Shown in pieces: positions 1 to 7,417 of a DNA stretch of 64,000 nt. Within the stretch, counting starts at the first letter, position 1. Every line of letters starts with the position of its first letter. The stretch comes from Nonomuraea jabiensis (GTDB lineage Bacteria; Actinomycetota; Actinomycetes; Streptosporangiales; Streptosporangiaceae), in the NCBI RefSeq assembly GCF_014204795.1, contig NZ_JACHMB010000001.1, forward strand, positions 1,116,001 through 1,180,000, read 5' to 3'. The notes beneath the pieces were generated by a model that ran no database searches, had not been told where the DNA came from, and saw nothing but the letters and a program-made list of their open reading frames with translations. The position numbers were made by a program, and so were the translations under genes.

Positions 1-301
1 GCCGCCCCGCGATCGACTCGGCCAGGTCGCCCGCGATGCCGAGCGCGGCGGCGACGTACCCTCTCAGCTCGCCCTTCTCCAGGTCGGCCAGCTCGATCAG
101 CCACACGCCGCCCGGGTGGTCGGGGCCCACCCTGGCCGCGAGCCGCAGCGCCAGCCGGGTCTTCCCGATGCCGCCCGCGCCGCAGAGGGTCACGGCCCGG
201 GAGACACGCATCAGCTGGACGAGCTCATCGAGATCGGACTCCCGGCCCACGAACGCGTTCGGCTCGGCCGGCAGGTCGCTGAAGTCGGCGAATCGCAGCA
301 T
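1..301 (-). CDS. NB-ARC ATPase transcriptional regulator, LuxR/AfsR type (N-terminal part; runs off the left edge)
   Basis: Only the first 100 codons are present; the frame stays open to base 1. The start is the ATG at 299-301 read leftward. The protein begins MLRFADFSDLPAEPNAFVGR, then has a P-loop, GAGGIGKT, and the GGVWLIELADL strand typical of AfsR/LuxR-type STAND ATPases. The same order (LPAEPN-FVGR, GIGKTRLAL, GVWLVELA) appears in the two full-length regulators at 15331-17760 and 18301-20730, so this is a third family member and probably about 800 residues with a C-terminal LuxR helix-turn-helix. The C-terminus is outside the window, so the DNA-binding domain is inferred. It is divergent from the ABC exporter gene and may control it. 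Confidence 0.85.
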   Translation of the reverse strand, partial: MLRFADFSDLPAEPNAFVGRESDLDELVQLMRVSRAVTLCGAGGIGKTRLALRLAARVGPDHPGGVWLIELADLEKGELRGYVAAALGIAGDLAESIAGR

Positions 302-339
302 CACTGTGAGTGTGTCACCAACTACGCCGCGCGCCCAGA

Positions 340-375
340 CATAATCGGTGGAGATCTGTCAGTGCCCGCGGGCAC
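340..375 (+). promoter_or_regulatory. Promoter and palindromic operator of the ABC exporter gene
   Basis: A -10-like CATAAT lies at 340-345. A perfect 14-base palindrome, GTGCCCGCGGGCAC, follows at 362-375, ten bases before the ATG at 385. The palindrome would sit just downstream of the transcription start, a usual place for a repressor site. The cognate regulator is unknown; the divergent NB-ARC regulator is one candidate. Confidence 0.45.
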
Positions 376-384
376 ACTCGAGTC

Positions 385-2247
385 ATGGCCGATGAGCCGC
401 TCGAGCTCGGTGAGATGTCCTTCTCCGACTGGCACGCCCATCAGGACAAGCTGGCGGAGGTCGGTTTCCTGACCATCGCCAGGCGGCTGCCGTCACTCGT
501 GACACAGGCGATGCGCATGGCCTGGCGGGCCAGCCGGCGCGACACCCTCGCCACGATCGCACTCAACCTCCTCGGCGGCGTCTTCACGGCCTTCGGCCTG
601 CTGGCGACCACCGGCGTGCTGACGGCCCTCTTCAGCGAGGGCCCCACCCCCGACCGCGTGCTGGCCGCGCTGCCCAGCATCGTCCTGGTCGGGGTGGCCG
701 CGACGCTCCGCACCGGCGTGCAGGCCGGCGCGGGCTGGGCGCAGTCCCGCCTCGACCCCCAGGTGAGCCGGCTGACGGAGGAGCGCCTGTACGGGCTGAC
801 CAGCCGGGTGGAGCTCGTGGCCTACGACGACCCCGAGTTTCACGACGCGTTGCAGCGGGCCAGGTTACGCGGCGTGGCCATGGCCGACTCGGTGGTGACC
901 TCGGCCATCAACGTGGTCACGGCCGCGGTCGGCATCGCGGCCGTGGCCGGCGTCCTCGGCGTGCTCCATCCGGTGCTGCTCCCGCTCCTCCTGCTGGCGG
1001 TGCTGCCCGACGCCTGGGCTGCGGTCCGCAGCGCCAAGATGCGCTACACCACCCTCCACGCCCTCATCCCCGCCAACCGCCGCAAGTGGATCATCGCGGA
1101 GCTGCTGGCCGACCGCGAGCCGGCGGCCGAGGTCCGCTCGTTCACCATGCGCGGCTTCCTGCTGCGCATGTACGACGCGGTGGCCAGGGCCGAGCAGGAC
1201 GTCATGCTCAATCTCGCCCGGCGCCAGACCTTCGCCCGCCTGGTCGGCGAGGCCCTCGGCGGCCTCGGCTCCGCCCTCGTCTACGTGGTCCTCGGCGTCC
1301 TCCTCGCGGTGGCCGCGATCCCGCTGGCGGTGGCGGGCACCGCGGTCCTGGCGATCAGATCGGGCCAGAGCTCGCTGGCCAACCTGATGCACGCCACCAA
1401 CCGCCTCTACGAAGAGGGCCTGTACTTCACCGACTTCCTGGAGTTCTGCGCCGAGGCCGAACGCCGCGTCCCCGCCGCCCGCGAGGCGTCGGTGCCCGAG
1501 AGCTTCGAACACATCGTCGCCTCCGACATCACCTTCACCTACCCCGGCGCCGAGGAGCCCGCCCTGCGCGAGGTCTCCATCGAGATCAAACGCGGCGAGG
1601 TCATCGCCTTCGTCGGCGAGAACGGCTCCGGCAAGACCACCCTCGCCAAAATCCTGTCCGGCCTGTACGAACCCGACACCGGCACCGTCCGCTGGGACGA
1701 CACCGACCTGCGCCAGGTCAACCCCGAAGACCTGCGCCAGCGCACCGCCGTCATCGCCCAGGACCACACCCGCTGGCCCCTCACCGCCCGCTACAACATC
1801 ACCATGGGCACCGGCAAAGGCGAGCAGGCCCTGCACGCCGCCGCCGCGGTCGCCGGCGCCGACCAGGTCATCGCCGACCTCCCCCACGGCTACCGCACCC
1901 TGCTCGACCGCCGCTTCAAAGACGGCCACGAACTGTCCGGCGGCCAATGGCAGCGCATCGCCGTCGCCCGCGGCTTCCACCGCGACGCCGACCTGCTCAT
2001 CTGCGACGAACCCACCGCCGCCCTCGACGCCCGCGCCGAACACGCCCTCTTCGAACGCATCCGCCACCACTCCGACGGCCGCACCGTCCTGCTCATCACC
2101 CACCGCCTGGCCAGCGTCCGCTACGCCGACCGCATCTACGTCCTCGACCACGGCAAGATCACCGAACAGGGCGACCACCACACCCTGATGTCCCTCAACG
2201 GCCTCTACGCCGACCTCTACACCCTCCAGGCCGCCGCCTACCGCTGA
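385..2247 (+). CDS. ABC exporter half-transporter (membrane domain fused to ATPase)
   Basis: A 620-residue type IV ABC exporter. The N-terminal part (about residues 50-330) holds hydrophobic helices of the transmembrane domain. The ATPase part begins near residue 380, with Walker A GENGSGKTT near 410, signature LSGGQWQR near 516, Walker B LLICDEP near 537 and the switch histidine (ITHR) near 572. All catalytic motifs are intact. Such half-transporters act as dimers in the cytoplasmic membrane and export peptides, lipids or drugs; the substrate is not evident. The start is the ATG at 385; an in-frame upstream GTG at 310 would lie ahead of the -10 and was rejected. From about 1480 onward the gene uses C-ending codons almost exclusively, unlike its first half. 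The nearest gene upstream is a divergent NB-ARC regulator. Confidence 0.9.
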   Translation: MADEPLELGEMSFSDWHAHQDKLAEVGFLTIARRLPSLVTQAMRMAWRASRRDTLATIALNLLGGVFTAFGLLATTGVLTALFSEGPTPDRVLAALPSIVLVGVAATLRTGVQAGAGWAQSRLDPQVSRLTEERLYGLTSRVELVAYDDPEFHDALQRARLRGVAMADSVVTSAINVVTAAVGIAAVAGVLGVLHPVLLPLLLLAVLPDAWAAVRSAKMRYTTLHALIPANRRKWIIAELLADREPAAEVRSFTMRGFLLRMYDAVARAEQDVMLNLARRQTFARLVGEALGGLGSALVYVVLGVLLAVAAIPLAVAGTAVLAIRSGQSSLANLMHATNRLYEEGLYFTDFLEFCAEAERRVPAAREASVPESFEHIVASDITFTYPGAEEPALREVSIEIKRGEVIAFVGENGSGKTTLAKILSGLYEPDTGTVRWDDTDLRQVNPEDLRQRTAVIAQDHTRWPLTARYNITMGTGKGEQALHAAAAVAGADQVIADLPHGYRTLLDRRFKDGHELSGGQWQRIAVARGFHRDADLLICDEPTAALDARAEHALFERIRHHSDGRTVLLITHRLASVRYADRIYVLDHGKITEQGDHHTLMSLNGLYADLYTLQAAAYR

Positions 2248-2255
2248 CTCTCATC

Positions 2256-2294
2256 GCAGGCCCTCATTGCCGGCCCTTATTCCAGGCCCTTATT
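2256..2294. repeat. Three tandem 13-base units at a convergent gene junction
   Basis: Units are GCAGGCCCTCATT (2256-2268), GCCGGCCCTTATT (2269-2281) and CCAGGCCCTTATT (2282-2294). The last unit contains the stop codon of the penicillin-binding protein gene (TTA at 2290-2292, read leftward). It fills the gap between two convergent genes. Confidence 0.7.
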
Positions 2295-3732
2295 GCAGGG
2301 CGGCCGCGATGACCGTGCGGGCCATCGCGGTCACCGCGTCGGCCCGCGCCCCGGGGCGCTCCAGCACGACCCCCACCGCCACCTCGGGCGCGTCCGCGGG
2401 CGCGAAGGCGGTGACGAGCGCGTGGTCGTCCGTCCCCGGGATGATCTCCGACAGGACGGCCTCGGCGCCCGTCCTGGGGGCCGCCGCCGACTTCCCGGTG
2501 CGCGGCGCCACCGTCATCATCGCCGCCAGGCTCTTGGCCAGCGCCGGCGAGACGGCCTTGCGGTAGACGGAGGGCACGGCGCGGTCGATGACCGAGCCGT
2601 CCGCCAGCCGTACCTCCTCCACCAGGTACGGCCGCATCAACGTCCCGTTGTTGGCCACGGCGGCCGACAGCATGGCGACCATCAGCGGCGTCACCCGGCT
2701 GTCATGGTGCCCGATGGCCGACAGGGCGGTCTGCGCCCGGTCCATGGCCAGCGGATAGCGGCTGGCCGTGGCGACGAGCGGGATCGCCAGGTTGGGGGCG
2801 TTGAACCCGAACGCCTCCGCCTGGTCCCTGAGCAGGTCCTGCCCGAGCTGTAGCCCGATGCCGGCGAACGCGGTGTTGCAGGACACGTGGAAGGCGTCCG
2901 TGAGCGTCGGCCGCTGCTTGCCGCACCCGCCGCCGCCCGCGTTCTGCAGGATCGTCGACGTCCCGGGCAGCCGCAGCCGTACGGGCGCGTCCACCAGCGT
3001 GGTCGGCGTGTACTCCCCGGACGCCAGCGCCGCGGCCGCCGTCACCAGCTTGAACGTGGACCCGGGCGGATAGAGCCGGTTCAGCGCCCGGTTCAGCAGG
3101 GGCCGCGACGGATCCTGCCTGAGCAGCCGCGAGCTCTCGAGGAGCCGCCCGGCGTCGAACGTGGTGAGGGTGTTCGGGTCGTAGGTCGGATAGGTGGCCA
3201 GCGCCAGGATCGCCCCCGTCGCCGGGTTGATGGCCACCACCGCTCCCGGGAGCCCCATCGTCTTGAGCTCCTGGTACGCGGCCCGCTGCACCCGTTCGCT
3301 GATCGTCAGCCGGACGTCGGCCCCCTCCACGACGCCTTCCCCGACCAGCGACCGCACCTTGACCTTGGGGTCCTCCCCGGACAGCACCTCGTCCCGCGCC
3401 TGCTCGATCCCGGTGGAGCGGTAGAGCGACATGTGACCGGTGACGGCCGCGTACAGCTCCCCGTCCTGGTAGACCCGCCGGTAGAGGTACGGGCCGCCGC
3501 CGGTCGGACGGCTCGCGGCGATCGGGGTGCCCTCATAGGTGAGAATGTCGCCGCGCGGATGGTCGAACCTGTCGATCAGCGGCCGCACGTTCCTGTGGTC
3601 GGCGTTGAGCTCCCGCGAGCCGAACGCCTGGACGACCGTCACGTGCGCCAGCAACGCGAACAGCATCGCCGCGCACAACCTGGCGACACGGCGCAGCGGC
3701 TCGTCGATCCGCTCCGCCCTCGATCCGGCCAT
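2290..3732 (-). CDS. Class B penicillin-binding protein (transpeptidase), PbpA-like, with RTG in place of KTG
   Basis: A 480-residue protein with one N-terminal membrane segment (about residues 18-37), a PBP dimerisation region and a penicillin-binding transpeptidase domain. The family (PbpA of actinobacteria) cross-links peptidoglycan on the outer face of the membrane. The active-site motif STFK is at 225-228 and SCN at 284-286. The third motif, KTG in nearly all PBPs, is RTG at 420-422, inside a stretch that repeats PRTG (410-413 and 419-422). The usual core PbpA gene normally sits with ftsW/rodA; this copy stands alone between an ABC exporter and a MerR gene, so it is probably an accessory paralogue. 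Arginine can replace this lysine in some beta-lactamases, so it may still be active, perhaps with altered beta-lactam affinity. Confidence 0.88.
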   Translation of the reverse strand: MAGSRAERIDEPLRRVARLCAAMLFALLAHVTVVQAFGSRELNADHRNVRPLIDRFDHPRGDILTYEGTPIAASRPTGGGPYLYRRVYQDGELYAAVTGHMSLYRSTGIEQARDEVLSGEDPKVKVRSLVGEGVVEGADVRLTISERVQRAAYQELKTMGLPGAVVAINPATGAILALATYPTYDPNTLTTFDAGRLLESSRLLRQDPSRPLLNRALNRLYPPGSTFKLVTAAAALASGEYTPTTLVDAPVRLRLPGTSTILQNAGGGGCGKQRPTLTDAFHVSCNTAFAGIGLQLGQDLLRDQAEAFGFNAPNLAIPLVATASRYPLAMDRAQTALSAIGHHDSRVTPLMVAMLSAAVANNGTLMRPYLVEEVRLADGSVIDRAVPSVYRKAVSPALAKSLAAMMTVAPRTGKSAAAPRTGAEAVLSEIIPGTDDHALVTAFAPADAPEVAVGVVLERPGARADAVTAMARTVIAAALQ

Positions 3733-3768
3733 GGATCTTGGTTTAACAGCCGGACCGCAAAGGCAGGG

Positions 3769-4128
3769 CTAGAGCTGGCTGCGGTAGTAGGAGATCTTGT
3801 TGTGGATGTACTTCTGCCGCTCGGCCAGGTTGTCGATCTGGTCCCTGACCTGCCGGTCGTGCTCCTCCAGCAGCTTGATCCGGTCGGGGATCGTGTGGTC
3901 TCCGGCGCGTACGAGCTCGGCGAAGCGCAGCATCTTGGCGATGGGCATGCCCGTGTCACGCAGGCAGCGCAGCGTGCCGAGCCAGCCGATGTCCTCCTGG
4001 CTGAACCTGCGCTGCCCGGCCGCGTTGCGCCCGACGCGCTCCAGCAGGCCGATCTTCTCGTAGTAGCGCAGGGTGTCGATGCTGAAGCCGGTCTCCTCGA
4101 CAACTTCCGCCGGCGTGTAGACGCTCAC
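3769..4128 (-). CDS. MerR-family transcriptional regulator
   Basis: A 119-residue regulator. The N-terminal winged helix has the family signature SIDTLRYYEKIGLL and a second element, GQRRFSQEDI; a C-terminal coiled coil follows (IKLLEEHDRQVRDQIDNLAE). No cysteine cluster for metals is seen in the short C-terminus, so a metal or redox sensor role is not indicated. The GTG at 4126-4128 is preferred because a MerR-type promoter just upstream would place the transcription start on or next to it (leaderless); an alternative GTG lies at 4132-4134. It is divergent from an aldo/keto reductase gene whose promoter has the same architecture, so it almost certainly controls both genes. Confidence 0.88.
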   Translation of the reverse strand: MSVYTPAEVVEETGFSIDTLRYYEKIGLLERVGRNAAGQRRFSQEDIGWLGTLRCLRDTGMPIAKMLRFAELVRAGDHTIPDRIKLLEEHDRQVRDQIDNLAERQKYIHNKISYYRSQL

Positions 4129-4135
4129 GTTCACC

Positions 4136-4209
4136 AGGATCCCACCTGGAGCGCACTCCAGGTCAATGGGCTTGACATGGAGTGCACTCCAGCTTCCAAA
4201 GTCGGGCCC
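4136..4209. promoter_or_regulatory. Back-to-back MerR-type promoters with 19-base spacers
   Basis: Rightward promoter: TTGACA (4172-4177), 19-base spacer beginning with the perfect palindrome TGGAGTGCACTCCA (4178-4191), then CAAAGT (4197-4202). Leftward promoter: TTGACC (read from 4166 to 4161), 19-base spacer beginning TGGAGTGCGCTCCA, then GATCCT (4141 to 4136). The over-long spacer centred on a dyad is the hallmark of MerR-activated promoters. Both -10 elements lie about seven bases before their start codons, so both transcripts should be leaderless. Confidence 0.75.
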
Positions 4210-5133
4210 ATGAACATCGCACTCGGCACGATTCCGTTCGGCACGACCGTCGACCTGCGGGACACGTTCGCCATCCTGGACCGGTTCCACGAGGCCGGCG
4301 GCACGATGCTCGACACGGCCAACAACTACCCGTTCTGGGTGGAGGGCCGGTCGGGCGATGAGAGCGAGCTGGCCGTCGGCGCGTGGCTGGCCGCGCGCGG
4401 CAACCGCGATGAGATCTTCATCAGCACGAAGGGCGGCGCCCGCCCCACGGTCCCCGGCGACACCACCCTGGCCTCCGCCGAGGGCCTGTCCGCCGCCGCC
4501 ATCGCCAAGGCCGCCGAGGGCAGCCTGCGGCGCCTCGGGACGGACCACATCGACCTGTACTGGTCGCACATCGAAGACCGGTCCGTCCCGCTGGAGGAGA
4601 CCCTGGGGGCGCTGAACGAGCTCGCCCAGGCAGGCAAGATCCGCAGCGCGGGGGCGAGCAACCTCGCGACCTGGCGCCTCGAACGGGCCAGGAACATCTC
4701 GGCCGCCCACGGCTGGATCCCCTACACCTACCTCCAGCTCCGGCACACCTACCTGCGCCCGCGCCCGCTCACCAAGCCGGCGGAGTCCGGGCACACGCTG
4801 GCCACGGACGAAACCTTCGACTACCTGGCCGCCGAGCCTGACGTGACGTTGTGGGCGTACAACACGCTGATGTACGGCAGCTACACCCGCGCCGACCGGC
4901 CCATCCCCGAGATCTACGACCACCCGGGGACCACGCGGCGGCTCGCGGTGCTGCGGGAGGTCGCGGACGAGCTGGGCGCCACGCCCAACCAGGTGGTGCT
5001 GGCCTGGCTGCTGGCCGACGGCGTGGTCCCGATCGTGGGCGTCTCGACGCTCGCCCAGCTGGAGGAGGCCATCGCCGCCGCCGACCTCAAGCTCGACCCG
5101 GACCTCCGCACCCGCCTCGACACCACCACCTAA
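4210..5133 (+). CDS. Aldo/keto reductase
   Basis: A 307-residue NAD(P)H-dependent aldo/keto reductase with the (beta/alpha)8 fold. The catalytic tetrad is visible: Asp35 and Tyr40 (LDTANNY), Lys74 (ISTKGG) and His120 (YWSHIED). The C-terminal cofactor-binding segment (PNQVVLAWLL, VPIVGVST) is present. It would reduce aldehydes or ketones in the cytoplasm; the substrate is unknown. The ATG at 4210 coincides with the expected transcription start of the MerR-type promoter, so the mRNA is probably leaderless and induced by whatever the divergent MerR protein senses. Confidence 0.92.
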   Translation: MNIALGTIPFGTTVDLRDTFAILDRFHEAGGTMLDTANNYPFWVEGRSGDESELAVGAWLAARGNRDEIFISTKGGARPTVPGDTTLASAEGLSAAAIAKAAEGSLRRLGTDHIDLYWSHIEDRSVPLEETLGALNELAQAGKIRSAGASNLATWRLERARNISAAHGWIPYTYLQLRHTYLRPRPLTKPAESGHTLATDETFDYLAAEPDVTLWAYNTLMYGSYTRADRPIPEIYDHPGTTRRLAVLREVADELGATPNQVVLAWLLADGVVPIVGVSTLAQLEEAIAAADLKLDPDLRTRLDTTT

Positions 5134-5185
5134 TGGGAGTTACCGGGTCACCTGATCGGGCAGATTCGGTGCCTGGTAGCCGCCG

Positions 5186-5373
5186 GTGAGTGAGCACTTC
5201 CATCACCCGGGCCGATGTTTGAGCCCTGGGGTCAGACCGTGCCCTCACCGGTGGTCAGGGGTCTTGATCGCTGATGGGATGTCGTGCCCGCCCCAGTGGC
5301 GTGAGCACTGGTCCATTAGGCCGCCGACCGGCTCCTGCGGGCTGCTGGAGATGTCGTCGATCTTGGAGGCCGG
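5186..5373 (+). ncRNA. Candidate IS110 bridge RNA region
   Basis: IS110 elements whose long non-coding end lies upstream of the transposase encode a bridge RNA there, which pairs with target and donor DNA. This element has about 190 non-coding bases before the transposase and only a few tens after it, matching that arrangement. The stretch contains potential stems (CCCTCACCGGTGGTCAGGG at 5242-5260). The call rests on family knowledge and position; the RNA ends and guide loops were not resolved. Confidence 0.4.
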
Positions 5374-6594
5374 ATGCTGTTCGTCGGAGATGACTGGGCT
5401 GAAGACCATCACGATATCGAGGTCCAAGATGAGCACGGGCGGGCGGTCAAACGGATCCAGCTGAGCGAGGGCATGGCCGGGATGGCCCGCTTCCACGCGC
5501 TGGTGGCCGAGTTCCTGCCCGAGGATGCCGAACCGGCTGACGTGCTGGTGTGCATCGAGACCGATCGGGGCCCCTGGGTGCGGGCTTTGGTGGCGGCCGG
5601 TTACCGCGTTTTCGCGGTCAATCCCAAGCAGGCCGCCCGGCACCGGGAGATCATCAGCAACTCGGGGGCCAAGAGTGACAAGGGCGACGCCCATGGGCTG
5701 GCCGACATGGTCCGCACCCGCCGTCACCAGTTACCGCAGGTCGCGGGAGACTCCGATGTGGCCGAGGCCGTCAAGGTCGTCACCCGGGCGCATCAGACGC
5801 TGCTGTGGGAGCGCACCCGGCACATGTTGCGGCTGCGCAGTGCGTTGCGGGATTACTTCCCCGCTGCGCTGGAGGCGTTCAAACCCCTGGGCCTGACCTC
5901 GCCGGCCGTGCTCAGGCTCCTGGCCAAGGCCCCGACTGCGGCGACGGCGGCCAAACTGACCGTCAGCCAGATCAGTGCGGCGCTCAAGGGGCACCGGAAC
6001 ATCCCAGGCAAGGCCGCTGCGATCCAGCAGGCGCTGCGTACCCAGCAGCTCGGTCAGGCCGAGCTTGTCGCTGCCGCCTACGCTTCGACGGTTCGGGCCC
6101 TGGTCGCGGTCATCACCACGCTGAACACCGAGATCAACAACTTGGAGGGTGAGGTCGAGGCGCATTTTGGCCGGCACCCGGACGCTGAGATCTACCTCAG
6201 CCAGCCCGGTCTTGGCGTCGTACTCGGCGCCCGGGTGCTCGCAGAGTTCGGCGATGCCAAGAACCGCTACGCCAGCGCCAAGGCACGCAAGAATTACGCC
6301 GGAACCAGCCCGATCACCCGCCAGTCCGGCAAGACCAAGACCGTGCACGCGCGCTTCGTCCACAACGACCGGCTCGTCGACGCCCTCCACCTGCAAGCCA
6401 GCTGCGCGATCCTGCACGACTGCGAGGTCCGCGCCTACTACGACGAACTCCGCGCCCGAGATGTCGGACACAACGCCGCTCTCCGCCAGGTCGGTAACCG
6501 CCTCGTGGGCATCCTGCACGGCTGCCTCAAAACCGGCACCCACTACGACCAGACAACCGCTTGGCATCACCGTCACGACACCCAAGCCGCTTGA
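5374..6594 (+). CDS. IS110-family DEDD transposase/recombinase
   Basis: A 406-residue intact transposase. The N-terminal RuvC-like DEDD domain shows FVGDDWAEDHHD (first acidic residues), CIETDRG (glutamate) and KSDKGDAHGLA (last aspartates). The C-terminal Transposase_20 domain has the QPGLGVVLGARVLAEFGD hairpin and the NYAGTSPITRQSGKT stretch that carries the catalytic serine of this family. The start ATG at 5374 follows GGAGGCCGG, a good ribosome-binding site. The enzyme cuts and joins DNA at short core sequences, guided by the element's bridge RNA. No frameshift or stop interrupts it. Confidence 0.93.
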   Translation: MLFVGDDWAEDHHDIEVQDEHGRAVKRIQLSEGMAGMARFHALVAEFLPEDAEPADVLVCIETDRGPWVRALVAAGYRVFAVNPKQAARHREIISNSGAKSDKGDAHGLADMVRTRRHQLPQVAGDSDVAEAVKVVTRAHQTLLWERTRHMLRLRSALRDYFPAALEAFKPLGLTSPAVLRLLAKAPTAATAAKLTVSQISAALKGHRNIPGKAAAIQQALRTQQLGQAELVAAAYASTVRALVAVITTLNTEINNLEGEVEAHFGRHPDAEIYLSQPGLGVVLGARVLAEFGDAKNRYASAKARKNYAGTSPITRQSGKTKTVHARFVHNDRLVDALHLQASCAILHDCEVRAYYDELRARDVGHNAALRQVGNRLVGILHGCLKTGTHYDQTTAWHHRHDTQAA

Positions 6595-6721
6595 CACCCA
6601 AGCTCCAGGGATGTCTGACCCCTGCGCTTCCCGGTCCAACCCGCCCCGGCCCCTACGCGCATCCCACCACCCGCCCGCCCATAGGAGCCCCGGCGACGCG
6701 TCCCCAACCGCCCTGGGGTGG

Positions 6722-7360
6722 TCAGGCGAGGTGGTCGGCGAGGTAGCGGCGGACGAGGTGTTTGCATTCGGCGATCAGCAGCGCATCCCCCGCCGGATCC
6801 ACGCGGAACGCCAGCTTGAGCACCGCGTCCGTCGCCTCCACCGCCACCAGCAGCGCGCGATCCAGCCCCGGCCCCACGGGCGCGTCCAGGAGTTCGAGGG
6901 TGAGGGTGCGCAGCCGCTCGGCCACCACCATGTTGTTCTCCTGCGTCCCGTCCAGCGCAGTCTTGCTCCCGCCGACCGCCGGGCCGCCGGGGCCGAGGAG
7001 GACCTCGCCGAAGTCCAGCACCGCGAACCCCGGCGTGGTGCGCTTCATGGCGACGAACTCGTCGATGGCCAGGTCCACCAGGTCGGTCCAGTGTCCGAGG
7101 TCGGCCTTGGGGATGCGGTCGATGACGCGGGAGAGGAACGCCTCGAGGTTGCGCCGCGCCAGCGCCCGCACCAACCCCTGCTTGTCGTGGAAGAACTGGT
7201 AGAAGGTGCCGATCGGGACTTCGGCTCGGCGGGCGACCTCTTTGGTGGTCATCGCCTCGTAGCCGACCTCATCGAGCAGGAGCGCGCACTCGTCGAGCAT
7301 CCGCTCCACCCGCTCCACGCTCCGGCGCTGGGCGGGACGGCGGCGCAAGGTACTCGTCAT
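6722..7360 (-). CDS. TetR-family transcriptional regulator
   Basis: A 212-residue regulator starting MTSTLRRRPAQRRS. The N-terminal TetR helix-turn-helix is clear (MTTKEVARRAEVPIGTFYQFF, with the usual Y-F-F ending), followed by a helical ligand-binding domain without a recognisable effector signature. An upstream in-frame ATG near 7387 is possible, but the ATG at 7358-7360 gives the normal family N-terminus and follows an AGGA. It is divergent from a beta-glucosidase gene with 57 bases between the starts, so it most likely represses that gene and itself. Its 3' end faces the IS110 element. Confidence 0.88.
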   Translation of the reverse strand: MTSTLRRRPAQRRSVERVERMLDECALLLDEVGYEAMTTKEVARRAEVPIGTFYQFFHDKQGLVRALARRNLEAFLSRVIDRIPKADLGHWTDLVDLAIDEFVAMKRTTPGFAVLDFGEVLLGPGGPAVGGSKTALDGTQENNMVVAERLRTLTLELLDAPVGPGLDRALLVAVEATDAVLKLAFRVDPAGDALLIAECKHLVRRYLADHLA

Positions 7361-7417
7361 GACCCCATCCTGACCTATTACTGACATTAAAGTTCCCATA
7401 GACGAAAGGAGCCCGGG
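7361..7417. promoter_or_regulatory. Divergent TetR/beta-glucosidase promoter region
   Basis: This short AT-rich stretch must hold both promoters and the TetR operator. A near direct repeat, TGACCTATTA (7371-7380) and TGACATTAA (7382-7390), is the best operator candidate. GAAAGGAG before the ATG at 7418 is a strong ribosome-binding site for the glucosidase. No confident -35/-10 pair was assigned. Confidence 0.45.

Larger units (their letters stand above)
5186..6640 (+). mobile_element. IS110-family insertion sequence (ends approximate)
   Basis: A DEDD transposase gene (5374-6594) is flanked by non-coding ends. A short inverted repeat brackets it: GGGGTCAGAC at 5228-5237 and GTCTGACCCC at 6613-6622. 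IS110-family elements lack true terminal repeats and usually make no target duplication, so the exact boundaries cannot be read from one copy; 5186 and 6640 are estimates. The element sits between the convergent aldo/keto reductase and TetR genes and interrupts no obvious coding sequence. The transposase is intact, so it may be active. Confidence 0.75.

Noticed and set aside
2887..4209. A long upstream extension of the aldo/keto reductase frame
   Set aside because: It runs antisense through the PBP and MerR genes; the reductase fold starts at the ATG at 4210 just after its promoter.
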